64,000 nt of DNA, taken from assembly GCA_013360215.1 (NCBI GenBank), contig JABWCP010000003.1, positions 62,001 to 126,000 on the forward strand, in the 5' to 3' direction. The translations under genes were made by a program, and so were the position numbers. The stretch's first letter is position 1. Every line of letters starts with the position of its first letter. The notes beneath the pieces are model-generated. The model made no database searches. It worked only from the letters and a program-made list of their open reading frames with translations, and was not told the DNA's origin. Origin of the DNA: a bacterium. Lineage in GTDB: Bacteria > CLD3 > SB21. Shown here one piece after another: positions 51,083 through 59,779 of this stretch.

Positions 51083-51772
51083 TTAAAAATACCAGCGTAC
51101 AAATAAATGCGCACGGGTATCCCATGCATGGACATTATAACTGATATCTTCGTCCGGATCATCTTCGTATTCATCACCGTACATACGACCAACTTTAGTA
51201 TAGATCAACTGCGCTTCGCCGCCAAAACTGAAATACGGTGAAAAATAATACTCACCGCCGGCCACCGGTCCAAAATACAAATCTGATTTGTGTCTTTTAT
51301 CGGTATCACCGTCTTCATATCCGGGCGCCGAATAGGTGAATCGTGTTTTATCTTCGATGAACACTTTGCCCAAACGTGCGCCAAAATAAGTTTCCGTATG
51401 ATCACGTTTTTTTCGACGTAAAATCCCAACGCCATAGCGGGATATTTTTACCGTTGAGTTAGACTTGTAATAATAATCATCATCGCTTCTACTGATTTTA
51501 CCGGACATGTTGTTATAACTCACTTCCGGTTCGATACGCCATCGGTCACCAAAATTGATCGGAACATAAATCCCCATAATGGCGCCGGTTTTGAAATAAC
51601 CATAATCATCGTCATCGCCAAACCGGTGTGTATTCGTGCCGAACGAAATTCCGATCCCAATCTTTTTTCGGTTGGAATTAGTTTCGTCTGTTTGCTCTTC
51701 GTTTTGACCTTGGAGCGACCATCCGTTCATCAATACAAAAATCAAAACGATCCAGCTGCGTATCGGTTTCAT
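51083..51772 (-). CDS. Outer membrane beta-barrel protein (hypothetical)
   Basis: 229 residues. Signal peptide 1-22 (SWIVLIFVLMNGWSLQGQ). The rest alternates hydrophobic residues in short strands with aromatic girdles (RIEPEVSYNN, ETYFGARLGKV, FGPVAGGEYYFSP, FGGEAQLIYTKVG) and ends in RWYF, the aromatic C-terminal signal recognised by the Bam machine. Probably an 8-stranded barrel of the OmpA/OmpX-like class. Loops are very acidic (FGDDDDYGY, EYEDDPDED). No assigned function. Confidence 0.75.
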   Translation of the reverse strand: MKPIRSWIVLIFVLMNGWSLQGQNEEQTDETNSNRKKIGIGISFGTNTHRFGDDDDYGYFKTGAIMGIYVPINFGDRWRIEPEVSYNNMSGKISRSDDDYYYKSNSTVKISRYGVGILRRKKRDHTETYFGARLGKVFIEDKTRFTYSAPGYEDGDTDKRHKSDLYFGPVAGGEYYFSPYFSFGGEAQLIYTKVGRMYGDEYEDDPDEDISYNVHAWDTRAHLFVRWYF

Positions 51773-51818
51773 TTATTCTCCCCTTTTTTAATACAGAATA
51801 GAGCCCACGTAAGAAAAA

Positions 51819-52958
51819 CTACACGGCCTTCAACGCATTTTCGATATCGGCGATCAAATCTTCCTTATCTTCGCAACCTACGGACAAGCGCACCAAACCG
51901 TCGGTCAAACCGAGTTTCAAACGGTCTTCCAACGGAATCGCACCATGTGTCATCGAAGCCGGATGGCATATCAGGCTTTCCACGCCGCCGAGGCTTTCGG
52001 CGAGGGCAAATATTTTTACGTTACGCAGCATATTTTTGCCGGCATCCATCGAACCCAGTTCGATCGAAATCATCCCGCCAAAACCACGCATCTGTTTTTT
52101 GGCCAGCGCGTGCTGCGGATGCGATGCCAAACCGGGGTAATAGATTTTTTTTACTTTAGGATGCTTAGCCAAAAACTCCGCCATAGCTGTTGCATTTTCA
52201 TTGTGCTGTCGCATACGCAGCGCCAGAGTTTTCGTCGAACGCAGAACAAGCCAACAATCAAACGGCGACGGTACGGCGCCGATAGAGTTTTGTAAAAATT
52301 TGAGTTTTTCTTTTAACTCTTCGCTGGAAGTTACCACCACTCCGCCGATCACATCGCTGTGGCCGTTGATATATTTGGTCGTACTGTGCAAAACGATGTC
52401 CACACCAAACTCAAGCGGTGTCTGGAAATAGGGACTCATAAATGTATTATCTACGACGGAAATCAGTTTGTGTTCTTTGGCGACGGCCGCAACGACCTGC
52501 AAATCCGTTATCGTCAGCATCGGATTGGTCGGCGTCTCGACATACAACATTTTGGTGTTTGGCTTGATAGCCGCACGGATATTTTTTTCGTCCGACGTAT
52601 CCACCCAGGAAAATTCAAGGCCAAAACGCTTCATGATTTTGTCAAAAAAACGAAATGTACCGCCGTACACATTATTGGAAACGATGACATGATCACCGCC
52701 GTTGAGCAGCGCGGCGATATTGGTAATAGCGGCCATACCGCTGCCGAAAGCGAAACCGTATTTGCCTTTTTCAAGCGCCGCGATATTCGCTTCCAACGCG
52801 ACGCGGGTGGGATTGATCGTGCGCCCATAATCAAAACCTTTACTGACGCCAAGCTCTTCCTGAGCGTACGTCGAAGTTTGATAAATCGGCGTGATCACCG
52901 CACCGGTCGTCGGATCCGGGATTTGGCCGGCGTGAATGGCATCCGTTGAAAAACCCAT
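51819..52958 (-). CDS. Cystathionine gamma-synthase/lyase family PLP enzyme
   Basis: 379 residues, Cys/Met metabolism PLP family. PLP Lys lies in HSTTKYINGHSDVIGG (about 200-215); YGRTINPTRVALE and SVGCEDKEDLIADI are conserved. Sequence does not separate the synthase (MetB) from the lyase, but the neighbour upstream is a cystathionine beta-synthase, so the pair most simply runs reverse transsulfuration (homocysteine to cysteine), making lyase activity likely. The gap to that gene is 25 nt. Confidence 0.92.
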   Translation of the reverse strand: MGFSTDAIHAGQIPDPTTGAVITPIYQTSTYAQEELGVSKGFDYGRTINPTRVALEANIAALEKGKYGFAFGSGMAAITNIAALLNGGDHVIVSNNVYGGTFRFFDKIMKRFGLEFSWVDTSDEKNIRAAIKPNTKMLYVETPTNPMLTITDLQVVAAVAKEHKLISVVDNTFMSPYFQTPLEFGVDIVLHSTTKYINGHSDVIGGVVVTSSEELKEKLKFLQNSIGAVPSPFDCWLVLRSTKTLALRMRQHNENATAMAEFLAKHPKVKKIYYPGLASHPQHALAKKQMRGFGGMISIELGSMDAGKNMLRNVKIFALAESLGGVESLICHPASMTHGAIPLEDRLKLGLTDGLVRLSVGCEDKEDLIADIENALKAV

Positions 52959-52983
52959 ATTTATTCTTTCCTACTATGCGTTA

Positions 52984-54339
52984 TTATTTGGTTGTCAGAT
53001 AATCAAGCAAATCAATTTTTGTCATAATGCTGATCGGGCGTTTGCTATCATCCACGACCACCACGGCGTTGGATTGGCGCAGATTTTCCTGCACTGTAGA
53101 TATCGGCGTTTGCGCACCGACCATACGCACCTGACGCGTCATGCATTTGGAAACTTTGGCGTCTTGGGTACCGGCACCGCTGGCCAAATAATCCATGATA
53201 TCGCTTTCCGATACGATCCCGACCAATGCGCCGCCGGAAGTAACCGGCAATTGCGAAACGCCTTTTTCGCGCATCTTGGAAATCGTCTGACGCACGCTCT
53301 CCATATCATCGGCACAGATCAGCACGGGGCGTGCCGGGTTTTTAGCTAGAATATCTTTGACCGTGCCCTGAATGGATTTGTTTTCAAAAAATCCGTTATC
53401 GCGCATCCACTTGTCGTCCACAAATTTGGTCATATAGTTACGTACGCCGTCCGATAAAACGACCACGCAATTTTGTCCGGGCTTTAACCGTTGTGCGGCC
53501 TGCAGTGCGGCAAAAAGCGATGAACCGGACGAACCGCCGACGAGCAACCCTTCTTCGTGAATCAGGCGGCGCGCCAATAAAAATGAGGACTGATCTTCCG
53601 TTTTGATCCATTCATCCACACAATCCCGATCGAGTACTTTGGGAATAAAATCATAGCCAATACCTTCGACCTTGTATGTACCGACGTGCGTACCGCCGCC
53701 GAGGATCGAACCTACCGGATCGGCGCCGACGACAATACACTGCGGATTGGCATCTTTCATACGTTTGGCTATGCCCGTGATGGAGCCGCCCGTACCGGCT
53801 GCAACGACGACCATATCTACTTTGCCATCCAGTGCGTCGAGGATTTCCTGACCGGTCGTATCGTAGTGAATTTTGGGATTATTGGGGTTGGAGTATTGAT
53901 CTAAAATATGTGCATTCGGTAATTCGCGTTGCAGGCGTTGCGCGACACTGATATGGCTTTCCGGATCTTCGGAGGCCGCTTCGGTCGGTGTGCGAATAAT
54001 TTCGGCGCCCAGCGCTTCGAGTATCACTTGTTTTTCGCGGCTCATTTTTTCGGGCATCGTGATGATCACACGATACCCTTTGATCGCGCCGGCCAATGCA
54101 ATACCGATACCGGTATTACCGCTTGTCGGTTCGATCAACGTATCTCCCGGCTTGATACGACCTTCACGTTCCGCCGCTTCGACCATCGCGCGGCCGATAC
54201 GGTCTTTGATGGAACCGCCGGGATTCATAAATTCACATTTGGCGTACAGATTACATTGAAGCTGTGCTCCGATTCGATTGAGTTTGACGACCGGTGTTTG
54301 ACCGATGACTTCGAGAATGTTGTTGTATATCCGTTTCAT
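52984..54339 (-). CDS. Cystathionine beta-synthase with CBS-domain pair
   Basis: 451 residues. PLP-dependent beta-replacement core (about 1-320): Lys in NPGGSIKDRIGRAM, SGNTGIGIAL and GGSSGSSLF. C-terminal Bateman module of two CBS domains (about 330-450), the regulatory site for adenosyl ligands in eukaryotic CBS. This core-plus-CBS layout is typical of true CBS rather than cysteine synthase. No haem N-terminus. It makes cystathionine from serine and homocysteine. It is in one transcript with the lyase and, upstream, two Roadblock/LC7 genes (14-nt gap). Confidence 0.94.
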   Translation of the reverse strand: MKRIYNNILEVIGQTPVVKLNRIGAQLQCNLYAKCEFMNPGGSIKDRIGRAMVEAAEREGRIKPGDTLIEPTSGNTGIGIALAGAIKGYRVIITMPEKMSREKQVILEALGAEIIRTPTEAASEDPESHISVAQRLQRELPNAHILDQYSNPNNPKIHYDTTGQEILDALDGKVDMVVVAAGTGGSITGIAKRMKDANPQCIVVGADPVGSILGGGTHVGTYKVEGIGYDFIPKVLDRDCVDEWIKTEDQSSFLLARRLIHEEGLLVGGSSGSSLFAALQAAQRLKPGQNCVVVLSDGVRNYMTKFVDDKWMRDNGFFENKSIQGTVKDILAKNPARPVLICADDMESVRQTISKMREKGVSQLPVTSGGALVGIVSESDIMDYLASGAGTQDAKVSKCMTRQVRMVGAQTPISTVQENLRQSNAVVVVDDSKRPISIMTKIDLLDYLTTK

Positions 54340-54353
54340 AATTCCTGTAGATA

Positions 54354-54761
54354 TTAAAAAATGATTTCTTTTTTTGCGATCATCGCGTGCAGTTTGTCCA
54401 CTTCTTCGAGCGAACAGGTAAGGAACGTATTGATTTTGGATTTATCACCGGACGAAACGGCCAATAGAATCCCCGGTAAAAGTTGGGTCATAATGATGAC
54501 GTGTTTCGTACCGACCGTGACCATCGTCTGCACGGTGTCCGGCTGCGGTTTTTTTCCGTCAAAAGGAATAGTGAACATGCGTTTGCCCTGATCCAAAAAA
54601 ACGGAGGCTAAAGCGCCAAACTGGCCTTCGACGTGTTCATCGGATACATTGGACCGCAAAACTAATCCTTCCCAGGAAATCACGGCCACCAAGGTTTGCG
54701 GGGCAATCGCTTCAACGGTACGAATGATTTCCCCAAAATACTGATCGTGCGATGCTATCAT
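54354..54761 (-). CDS. Roadblock/LC7-like protein (second of a pair)
   Basis: 135 residues, one divergent Roadblock/LC7 domain (about 15-120; LVAVISWEGLVLRSNVSD, FGALASVFLDQG, LLAVSSGDKSKINTFL). These small alpha/beta proteins dimerise and act as scaffolds or GTPase partners. No MglA-type GTPase gene is in the window. It lies 6 nt downstream of the other Roadblock gene, so a heterodimer is plausible. Confidence 0.68.
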   Translation of the reverse strand: MIASHDQYFGEIIRTVEAIAPQTLVAVISWEGLVLRSNVSDEHVEGQFGALASVFLDQGKRMFTIPFDGKKPQPDTVQTMVTVGTKHVIIMTQLLPGILLAVSSGDKSKINTFLTCSLEEVDKLHAMIAKKEIIF

Positions 54762-54767
54762 GATGCC

Positions 54768-55118
54768 TCAGTGAATGTGGGGTTGAAGTTCTTTGATGGC
54801 GACGCTGATGTCAAACAAGACAAGCCCGAGTTTGGCTTGGGTTGTGGTAAAGACGGTCAGCAGCGTTTCTTTGGCCGCCCGCGTGATGATGATAAATCCT
54901 TCTTTGGCGCGTATCGTGACTTGCGCCATTTCACCGATCATCGCGTCTTCGGAACTGCTTTCGCCCTGATTCAGCAACGCGGCCGAAATCGCGGCCACGC
55001 GTTCGGCTTCGATGGTGTCCGGGAGCATGGACGAGATGACAAGCCCGTCGCTGCTGACGAGCGCAACCGCGCTTACACCCGGCGTATCATTGCGCAGACG
55101 TTTGAGAATATCCTCCAT
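54768..55118 (-). CDS. Roadblock/LC7-domain protein (MglB-like)
   Basis: 116 residues from ATG at 55116-55118, with AGGTG 6 nt upstream; an in-frame start 18 codons earlier adds only an unlikely hydrophobic stretch. A Roadblock/LC7 domain covers nearly all (GVSAVALVSSDGLVISSMLP, ISAALLNQGE, KEGFIIITR). In Myxococcus, MglB of this family is the GTPase-activating partner of polarity switch MglA. The partner here is unknown. First gene of a likely operon with CBS and the lyase gene. Confidence 0.82.
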   Translation of the reverse strand: MEDILKRLRNDTPGVSAVALVSSDGLVISSMLPDTIEAERVAAISAALLNQGESSSEDAMIGEMAQVTIRAKEGFIIITRAAKETLLTVFTTTQAKLGLVLFDISVAIKELQPHIH

Positions 55119-55189
55119 GATGCACCTAAAAATCGTTGGAAAAAGTGAGAAATTATTCGCCGCAAATATCATAAATAGTTAGGCCAAAG

Positions 55190-56221
55190 TCAATGCGGAT
55201 TGTCCCCTGTAACTTTATGGCAGCGTACAAAACGCTCCTGCCCGCAAGAACGCCAGCGCGGCGTTTCATCACGGCAAACGGCCTCGACCCACGGGCAACG
55301 CGCCTGAAAAAGACAACCCTTGGAAGGGCGCGACGAATCCGCGATATCACCTTTTACTGCGACGGGTTTTACCGGCTTGGACGGATCGAGTTCGGGCACC
55401 GACGCAATCAAAGCCTGCGTGTACGGATGCAGCGGTTGATCAAAAAGAACATCCGACGGTCCCATTTCCATCATTTGTCCGCGATATAAGACGGCTATCC
55501 GATCTGCGATATGGCGCACCACAGCCAGATCATGGCCGATAAACAGATAAGAGAGATTTCTTGTTTCCTGAAGCGTCATTAAAAGCTCGATGATCTGCGC
55601 CTGCACCGACACATCCAGAGCCGAAACGGGTTCATCGCAAACGATGAATTGCGGCCGGACCGACAAGGCCCGTGCTATACCGATACGCTGGCGCTGTCCG
55701 CCCGAAAATTCGTGCGGAAAACAAAACCGCTGTGAGGGATCAAGACCGACGGTTTTAAGCAATTCTTCGATTTTATCTGTCGCCTCCGTTCCGGAAGCTG
55801 TTGCATGCACGGTGAATATCTCACGAAACATGGCATCCACCGTTTGGCGGGGATTGAGTGAACTAAACGGATCCTGAAATACGATTTGCATGCGGCGGCG
55901 AAAAGGACGCATCGCTTTATTATCCAATGCGGTAATTTCTTCGCCGTCAAAAAAAATACGTCCCGACGTCGGATCGGTCAGTTTGAGAAGGCATCGCCCG
56001 ATCGTACTTTTTCCTGAGCCCGATTCGCCGACCACACCAAGGGTTTCTCCGGTTCGGACGATAAAAGAAACATCTTCGACGACTTGCGACCAGGTCGCAC
56101 GCCCCCATAAGGTGCTCCCTACCGGGTATGACTTACAGAGGGATTCGACGCGGATAAGCTCTTGCATGAATGCGTCTTCTTCCGTGGTTTTTTGAAAAGA
56201 TAAGGCCGGAAATAAAAACAT
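55190..56221 (-). CDS. OppF/DppF-type ABC transporter ATPase, unaccompanied
   Basis: 343 residues. Walker A GESGSGKST, Q-loop VFQDPFSSLNPRQT, signature EFSGGQRQRIGIARA, Walker B FIVCDEPVSALDV and the C-terminal oligopeptide domain with CLFQARCPW (Cys-rich, about 295-320). It powers peptide or nickel import in a pair with OppD; no permease or binding protein lies nearby. ATG at 56219-56221 has AAGGTA 4 nt upstream; Met19 at 56167 gives the usual N-terminus and is the alternative. A strong terminator ends just before the start. Confidence 0.9.
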   Translation of the reverse strand: MFLFPALSFQKTTEEDAFMQELIRVESLCKSYPVGSTLWGRATWSQVVEDVSFIVRTGETLGVVGESGSGKSTIGRCLLKLTDPTSGRIFFDGEEITALDNKAMRPFRRRMQIVFQDPFSSLNPRQTVDAMFREIFTVHATASGTEATDKIEELLKTVGLDPSQRFCFPHEFSGGQRQRIGIARALSVRPQFIVCDEPVSALDVSVQAQIIELLMTLQETRNLSYLFIGHDLAVVRHIADRIAVLYRGQMMEMGPSDVLFDQPLHPYTQALIASVPELDPSKPVKPVAVKGDIADSSRPSKGCLFQARCPWVEAVCRDETPRWRSCGQERFVRCHKVTGDNPH

Positions 56222-56228
56222 GCTACCT

Positions 56229-56267
56229 TAAAAAAAGAAACGGCGCCTAACCGAAGTCATGCGCCGC
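56229..56267 (-). terminator. Rho-independent terminator after the small hypothetical gene
   Basis: Minus-strand stem GCGCCG-type (56261-56266 with 56241-56246), followed by TTTCTTTTTTT. It sits only 8 bp before the ABC gene's ATG, so it may attenuate or separate the two genes. Confidence 0.75.
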
Positions 56268-56299
56268 TCCCTAGTGGTAACCGATAGGAATCGGAAAAA

Positions 56300-56644
56300 T
56301 TATGCCCCGCGGGCGTAAGCAACATCCTCAAATACAAAATTGTTTATTTTATAATTCTCTTCCGCAACTTTGATGCAAAATGTTTTCATAAGATTGAATC
56401 CGCCCTGATAATCAATCGCATAGCGGCTTCCGCAGCGGTACACCTTTTTTTCACGCACCATTTTTTCCAAAGCCTGCTTGATCATCTGAATATTTTTGGG
56501 GCTCTCTTTGAGTTCAAGCCGTTTGGCAACGACATTGGCCGAGGTGGGTTCGGAATTCAAACCCAATTTCAAAATATAATTCTCCAGATCCATCAACACG
56601 GGATTCTGCTTTGTTTTGCGTGCTGCTGAAGTGGTGCGTCTCAT
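56300..56644 (-). CDS. Small hypothetical protein, possibly winged helix
   Basis: 114 residues, not recognised. Basic N-terminus (RRTTSAARKTKQ). The middle (about 30-75: TSANVVAKRLELKESPKNIQMIKQALEKM, in parts, then KKVYRCGSRYAI) has a helix-turn-helix rhythm with a beta hairpin, like a small winged-helix DNA-binding fold. Starts 131 bp below a perfect CRP-type site. GAGG 10 nt before the ATG. No paralogue in the window. Confidence 0.6.
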   Translation of the reverse strand: MRRTTSAARKTKQNPVLMDLENYILKLGLNSEPTSANVVAKRLELKESPKNIQMIKQALEKMVREKKVYRCGSRYAIDYQGGFNLMKTFCIKVAEENYKINNFVFEDVAYARGA

Positions 56645-57009
56645 ATCCGATTTACCTCATTTTAGTGAATGAAAGGTTATCATCGCGTTAATTGCTTTTA
56701 TATAAGACAAATACCTTGCCAAAACATGACTGGATAATTAAACCCAATAAAATCAAAGCATCGCTTCAAAACGATGTGACGCAGATCACAAGTTCAAATA
56801 AATTCGATAGTTAGGAATGTTTCTTCATGAGGCTACCTGCATCAGTTTGAAACAGGGCCGATTCGGTGGGTAAAAAACAAGAATACGACAGCGATCATAC
56901 GTAGATTGGACGTACTTCATCCCTTATGCAAGAAAACTATAACCGCTATTTATTATCGGGGATATTTTTTATATCACGACAAAAGCTATAACCATCAAAT
57001 TAAGATGGC
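56645..57009. other. Intergenic region with a perfect CRP-type site
   Basis: 365 bp without a supported gene. It holds TGTGA-N6-TCACA at 56775-56790. Otherwise I see no hairpin, riboswitch pattern or small ORF with a ribosome site that I can defend. Confidence 0.7.
56775..56790. promoter_or_regulatory. CRP-type operator TGTGA-N6-TCACA
   Basis: TGTGACGCAGATCACA is an exact match to the Crp half-sites. Its centre is 138 bp upstream of the hypothetical gene's start (56644) and 227 bp from the end of the saccharopine-type dehydrogenase. It is the only perfect match I noticed in the window. Confidence 0.7.
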
Positions 57010-58164
57010 TTAAGATTCTGTAATCTGGATGTCAATATTTCGCGCTCTGAGCGCTTCGATAAAAGACCGTGTTGGAACAGCTAATTCCTGCGGAACGGCG
57101 CCTTTTTCCGTGATTTTGCCTTGGGTCATCATTTGTGCGATCACAGAAATCGGATAAGACGTCAGACGCATCATGGCGGTGATATTATTGGACGCATCGC
57201 CATAGTCAACAATTTGGTATTGGATTTCTTTGGGATTTCCGTCTTTTATTCCTTTGACGGTAACGCGTACCAAAACGGCATCGCGCCCTTCCATCGCCAG
57301 CACTTTGGTTAGATTTTGTGCGAGCAGATCGCGCGGTACGACCGTATCGTTGCCGACTTTGACCGGTTTGGATTCCGTCAGTCCGAGATCCATCAGCAAC
57401 TTGAACTGTGCGGCGTGACCGGGATATCGTATCGTTTTGTAATCCAAATTTTTCACTTTTCCTAAATACGTCTGCGGCAGTGTCGAGGTGCCGCCCGAAG
57501 TATTAAACGCTTCCAGTTTGCCGAACGGCGCGGGAAATTCCAGTTCCTCCACATCCACCATTGGGTCCACGGTAACAACTTCTCCGCTTTGGATTTTCAC
57601 GCAAGGTTCGACGTATTCGTTGATCAACCCGTGCACCGAAAAAACCAGTTTATAATTCATCGGAGGACGCGGTTCCAGCGGAAGACCACCGACGCGTATC
57701 TGCACATCCGTAGTCTCATCCATTTGCCCGATGCCATCCGCTACCAAAACAGAAACCATACCCGGAGCCAATCCGCAGTCGGGTATGATCGTAATATTTT
57801 TCTTTTTGGCTTTATCATGCAGTGAAAGCTCCTGCGCGACGATGGTATTATTACCGCCGAGGTCGCAAAAATTGCATCCGCATTGGACGGCGAGCCTTGC
57901 CAGCTTGTAATTATATTTATACGTCACGGCGCTGACCACGGTATCAACCTGACTCATCAGTTTTTTTAACGCTTCTTCGTCTTCGACGTTGATTTTTTTG
58001 GCTGAAAAACGGAGATCGTTTTCCGCTTTAACAAACGCTTCGGTTTCTTTGAGTGCCTGGGCATTGGCATCGGCTACGATAATGCGTTCCATGTGGTGAT
58101 TGCGTAAAAGATCAAACACCACCGCACGTCCCATCCATCCTGCGCCCAATACTAATATTTTCAT
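57010..58164 (-). CDS. Saccharopine dehydrogenase-family protein
   Basis: 384 residues. N-terminal Rossmann domain with GAGWMGRAVVFDLL and VVSAVTYKYN, and the saccharopine dehydrogenase C-terminal region (IPDCGLAPGMVSVLVADG, SVHGLINEYVEP, TLRYPGHA-like TIRYPGHAAQF). The family includes lysine-degrading dehydrogenases and bacterial enzymes acting on carboxy-amino substrates. Length (384) is close to bacterial lysine 6-dehydrogenase-like members. Last gene of a likely pgi-TPR-rsmB-SDH operon (18-nt gap to rsmB). Substrate uncertain. Confidence 0.86.
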   Translation of the reverse strand: MKILVLGAGWMGRAVVFDLLRNHHMERIIVADANAQALKETEAFVKAENDLRFSAKKINVEDEEALKKLMSQVDTVVSAVTYKYNYKLARLAVQCGCNFCDLGGNNTIVAQELSLHDKAKKKNITIIPDCGLAPGMVSVLVADGIGQMDETTDVQIRVGGLPLEPRPPMNYKLVFSVHGLINEYVEPCVKIQSGEVVTVDPMVDVEELEFPAPFGKLEAFNTSGGTSTLPQTYLGKVKNLDYKTIRYPGHAAQFKLLMDLGLTESKPVKVGNDTVVPRDLLAQNLTKVLAMEGRDAVLVRVTVKGIKDGNPKEIQYQIVDYGDASNNITAMMRLTSYPISVIAQMMTQGKITEKGAVPQELAVPTRSFIEALRARNIDIQITES

Positions 58165-58182
58165 AATGCTCCTTTTAAGCTG

Positions 58183-59772
58183 TCAGTTTTTTCGCCGTAT
58201 CAGTTTGCCCGAAAAAAATCCGGATATATTATGTTCGAAAGGCGTGATGCAAAAATAGCCTTTCCCGGAAATAAATTTTTTCCAACGGGCATCATGATTT
58301 TTCTGAAGTTCAAATTCCGGATGCGCGGACAAAAACGCTTCGATGACGTTTTCGTTTTCTTCTTCGGATAACGTACACGTTGCATAGATCAGCATGCCGC
58401 CGGGTTTGACCAACGGCGCGTAATTTTCCAATAACGTCCGCTGTTCGTTGACCAGTTTTTCGATATTATCCTGTGTGACGCGCCAACGCATATCGGGATT
58501 GCGTTGCAATACGCCGAGACCGCTGCACGGTGCATCAATGATGATTTTATCGTACCATGTCCCCCGTTGATTTAGCGCCGCCAACGCATCGTTTTCGATC
58601 ACCTCGATATTTTTACAGCCGGCACGGGTTGCGCGTTTTTTTAATTGTTCCAAAGCACCCGCATTGATATCCGCCGCGACGATATGACCGGTGTTATGCA
58701 TCAGCATCGAAAGCGCCAGCGATTTTCCGCCGCCCCCGGCGCATGCATCCAGCACGCGATCCTCGGAAGCCGGATTGACCCATTCGCAAAAAATCTGACT
58801 GGATTCGGCCTGCACTTCGACCCATCCGTCTTTAAATATTTTCCGATTAAAAATATCATGCACTTCGCCGGGAATGAGTCCGTATTGTGCGTATGCGGTT
58901 TTTTTGGGAATAATCCCTTCGGCTTTTAATTTTTTAAATACATCCGCTTCCGTCGCCTTAAGGGTATTGATGCGCAAGACCAAAGGCGTCTCCTGATTAT
59001 CAAATTCGCACATCCGGACGGTCGACTCGGTGCCGTACGTCTTGCTCCATTTTTCGATAAGCCATGACGGATGCGAATACGTGATCGCCAGCGCTTCTAC
59101 AGGTTGTTTGCGCGGATTGGGAAAAGAAATTTCCGTGTGATATTTTTTCAGGTAACTGATAAAATTACGGAGGTTTTCTTTTTGGTTGCCGTACGATTTG
59201 GGAACTATAAAATTGACAATCGCCTGCGTACGTTCGACCGAGTGTCCGAGGTGGACGATATGAAACGCGGCGAGGCGGTAGATACAACGAATCAGCGGCT
59301 CCAATTCCTCCGCATTGCGTTTCAGCGTTTTGGAAACCACATAATCCAAACGTAATTTATACCGGATCACATTGAGCGCCGTGCGTGCGATCTGTTCGCG
59401 ATCGCGCGAATCCAAAATGCCGAGATGGCGCTGAATATGCGTGCGAAGCAGAATATCGGCACGCTCCTGTGTCTCTTCGAACGCATGCAATACTTCGAGG
59501 GCGATCCGCTGGCCCGTCCACTCGGCGAGACGCCTTTCTTCCGTTTCAGAATTGGCACCCATAAACGTGCGCGGTTGATAGTATTTAGGTCGCCGGCGTG
59601 GTTTAGGACGTTCGTCACTATATCTTTCGCCGCGTTCTTTACCGGCAAACGTACGTTTTTCAGATGTACGATTTTCAGAGGTACGCTTATCCGATGTACG
59701 TTTATCGGACGTACGTTTATCCGAAGTGCGTTTCGCGCCAGATCGGGCGCCGGGTTTTTTGGAAAAAGGCAT
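58183..59772 (-). CDS. rsmB: 16S rRNA (cytosine-5-)-methyltransferase RsmB
   Basis: 529 residues. After a low-complexity tail, a NusB-like domain (about 80-210; EVLHAFEETQERADILL, SRDREQIARTALNVIRYK in parts) leads to a NOL1/NOP2/Sun catalytic domain with DACAGGGGKSLALS, DAPCSGLGVLQRNPD and the second catalytic Cys in YATCTLSEEEN. It methylates C967 of 16S rRNA in E. coli. The N-terminal 50 residues are a Lys/Arg/Thr/Ser repeat encoded by 15-bp units; absent from typical RsmB. It lies 7 nt after a TPR gene. Confidence 0.93.
   Translation of the reverse strand: MPFSKKPGARSGAKRTSDKRTSDKRTSDKRTSENRTSEKRTFAGKERGERYSDERPKPRRRPKYYQPRTFMGANSETEERRLAEWTGQRIALEVLHAFEETQERADILLRTHIQRHLGILDSRDREQIARTALNVIRYKLRLDYVVSKTLKRNAEELEPLIRCIYRLAAFHIVHLGHSVERTQAIVNFIVPKSYGNQKENLRNFISYLKKYHTEISFPNPRKQPVEALAITYSHPSWLIEKWSKTYGTESTVRMCEFDNQETPLVLRINTLKATEADVFKKLKAEGIIPKKTAYAQYGLIPGEVHDIFNRKIFKDGWVEVQAESSQIFCEWVNPASEDRVLDACAGGGGKSLALSMLMHNTGHIVAADINAGALEQLKKRATRAGCKNIEVIENDALAALNQRGTWYDKIIIDAPCSGLGVLQRNPDMRWRVTQDNIEKLVNEQRTLLENYAPLVKPGGMLIYATCTLSEEENENVIEAFLSAHPEFELQKNHDARWKKFISGKGYFCITPFEHNISGFFSGKLIRRKN
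59651..59730. repeat. In-frame 15-bp tandem repeat within rsmB
   Basis: About five and a third units of GTACG-TTTATCCGAT-like sequence, on the minus strand coding KRTSD / KRTSE / NRTSE. Units at 59651, 59666, 59681, 59696, 59711 and a partial at 59726. Changes are mostly synonymous or conservative. Confidence 0.85.
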
Positions 59773-59779
59773 GGCTTCC

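Noticed and set aside
51083-51772. Outer membrane protein as a Lon or heat-shock partner or toxin
   Set aside because: Only a signal peptide and barrel pattern are visible; nothing more specific is supported.
52959-52983. SAM riboswitch before the transsulfuration genes
   Set aside because: Gaps in the operon are 25 nt or less, and the 71 nt before the first gene show no such fold.
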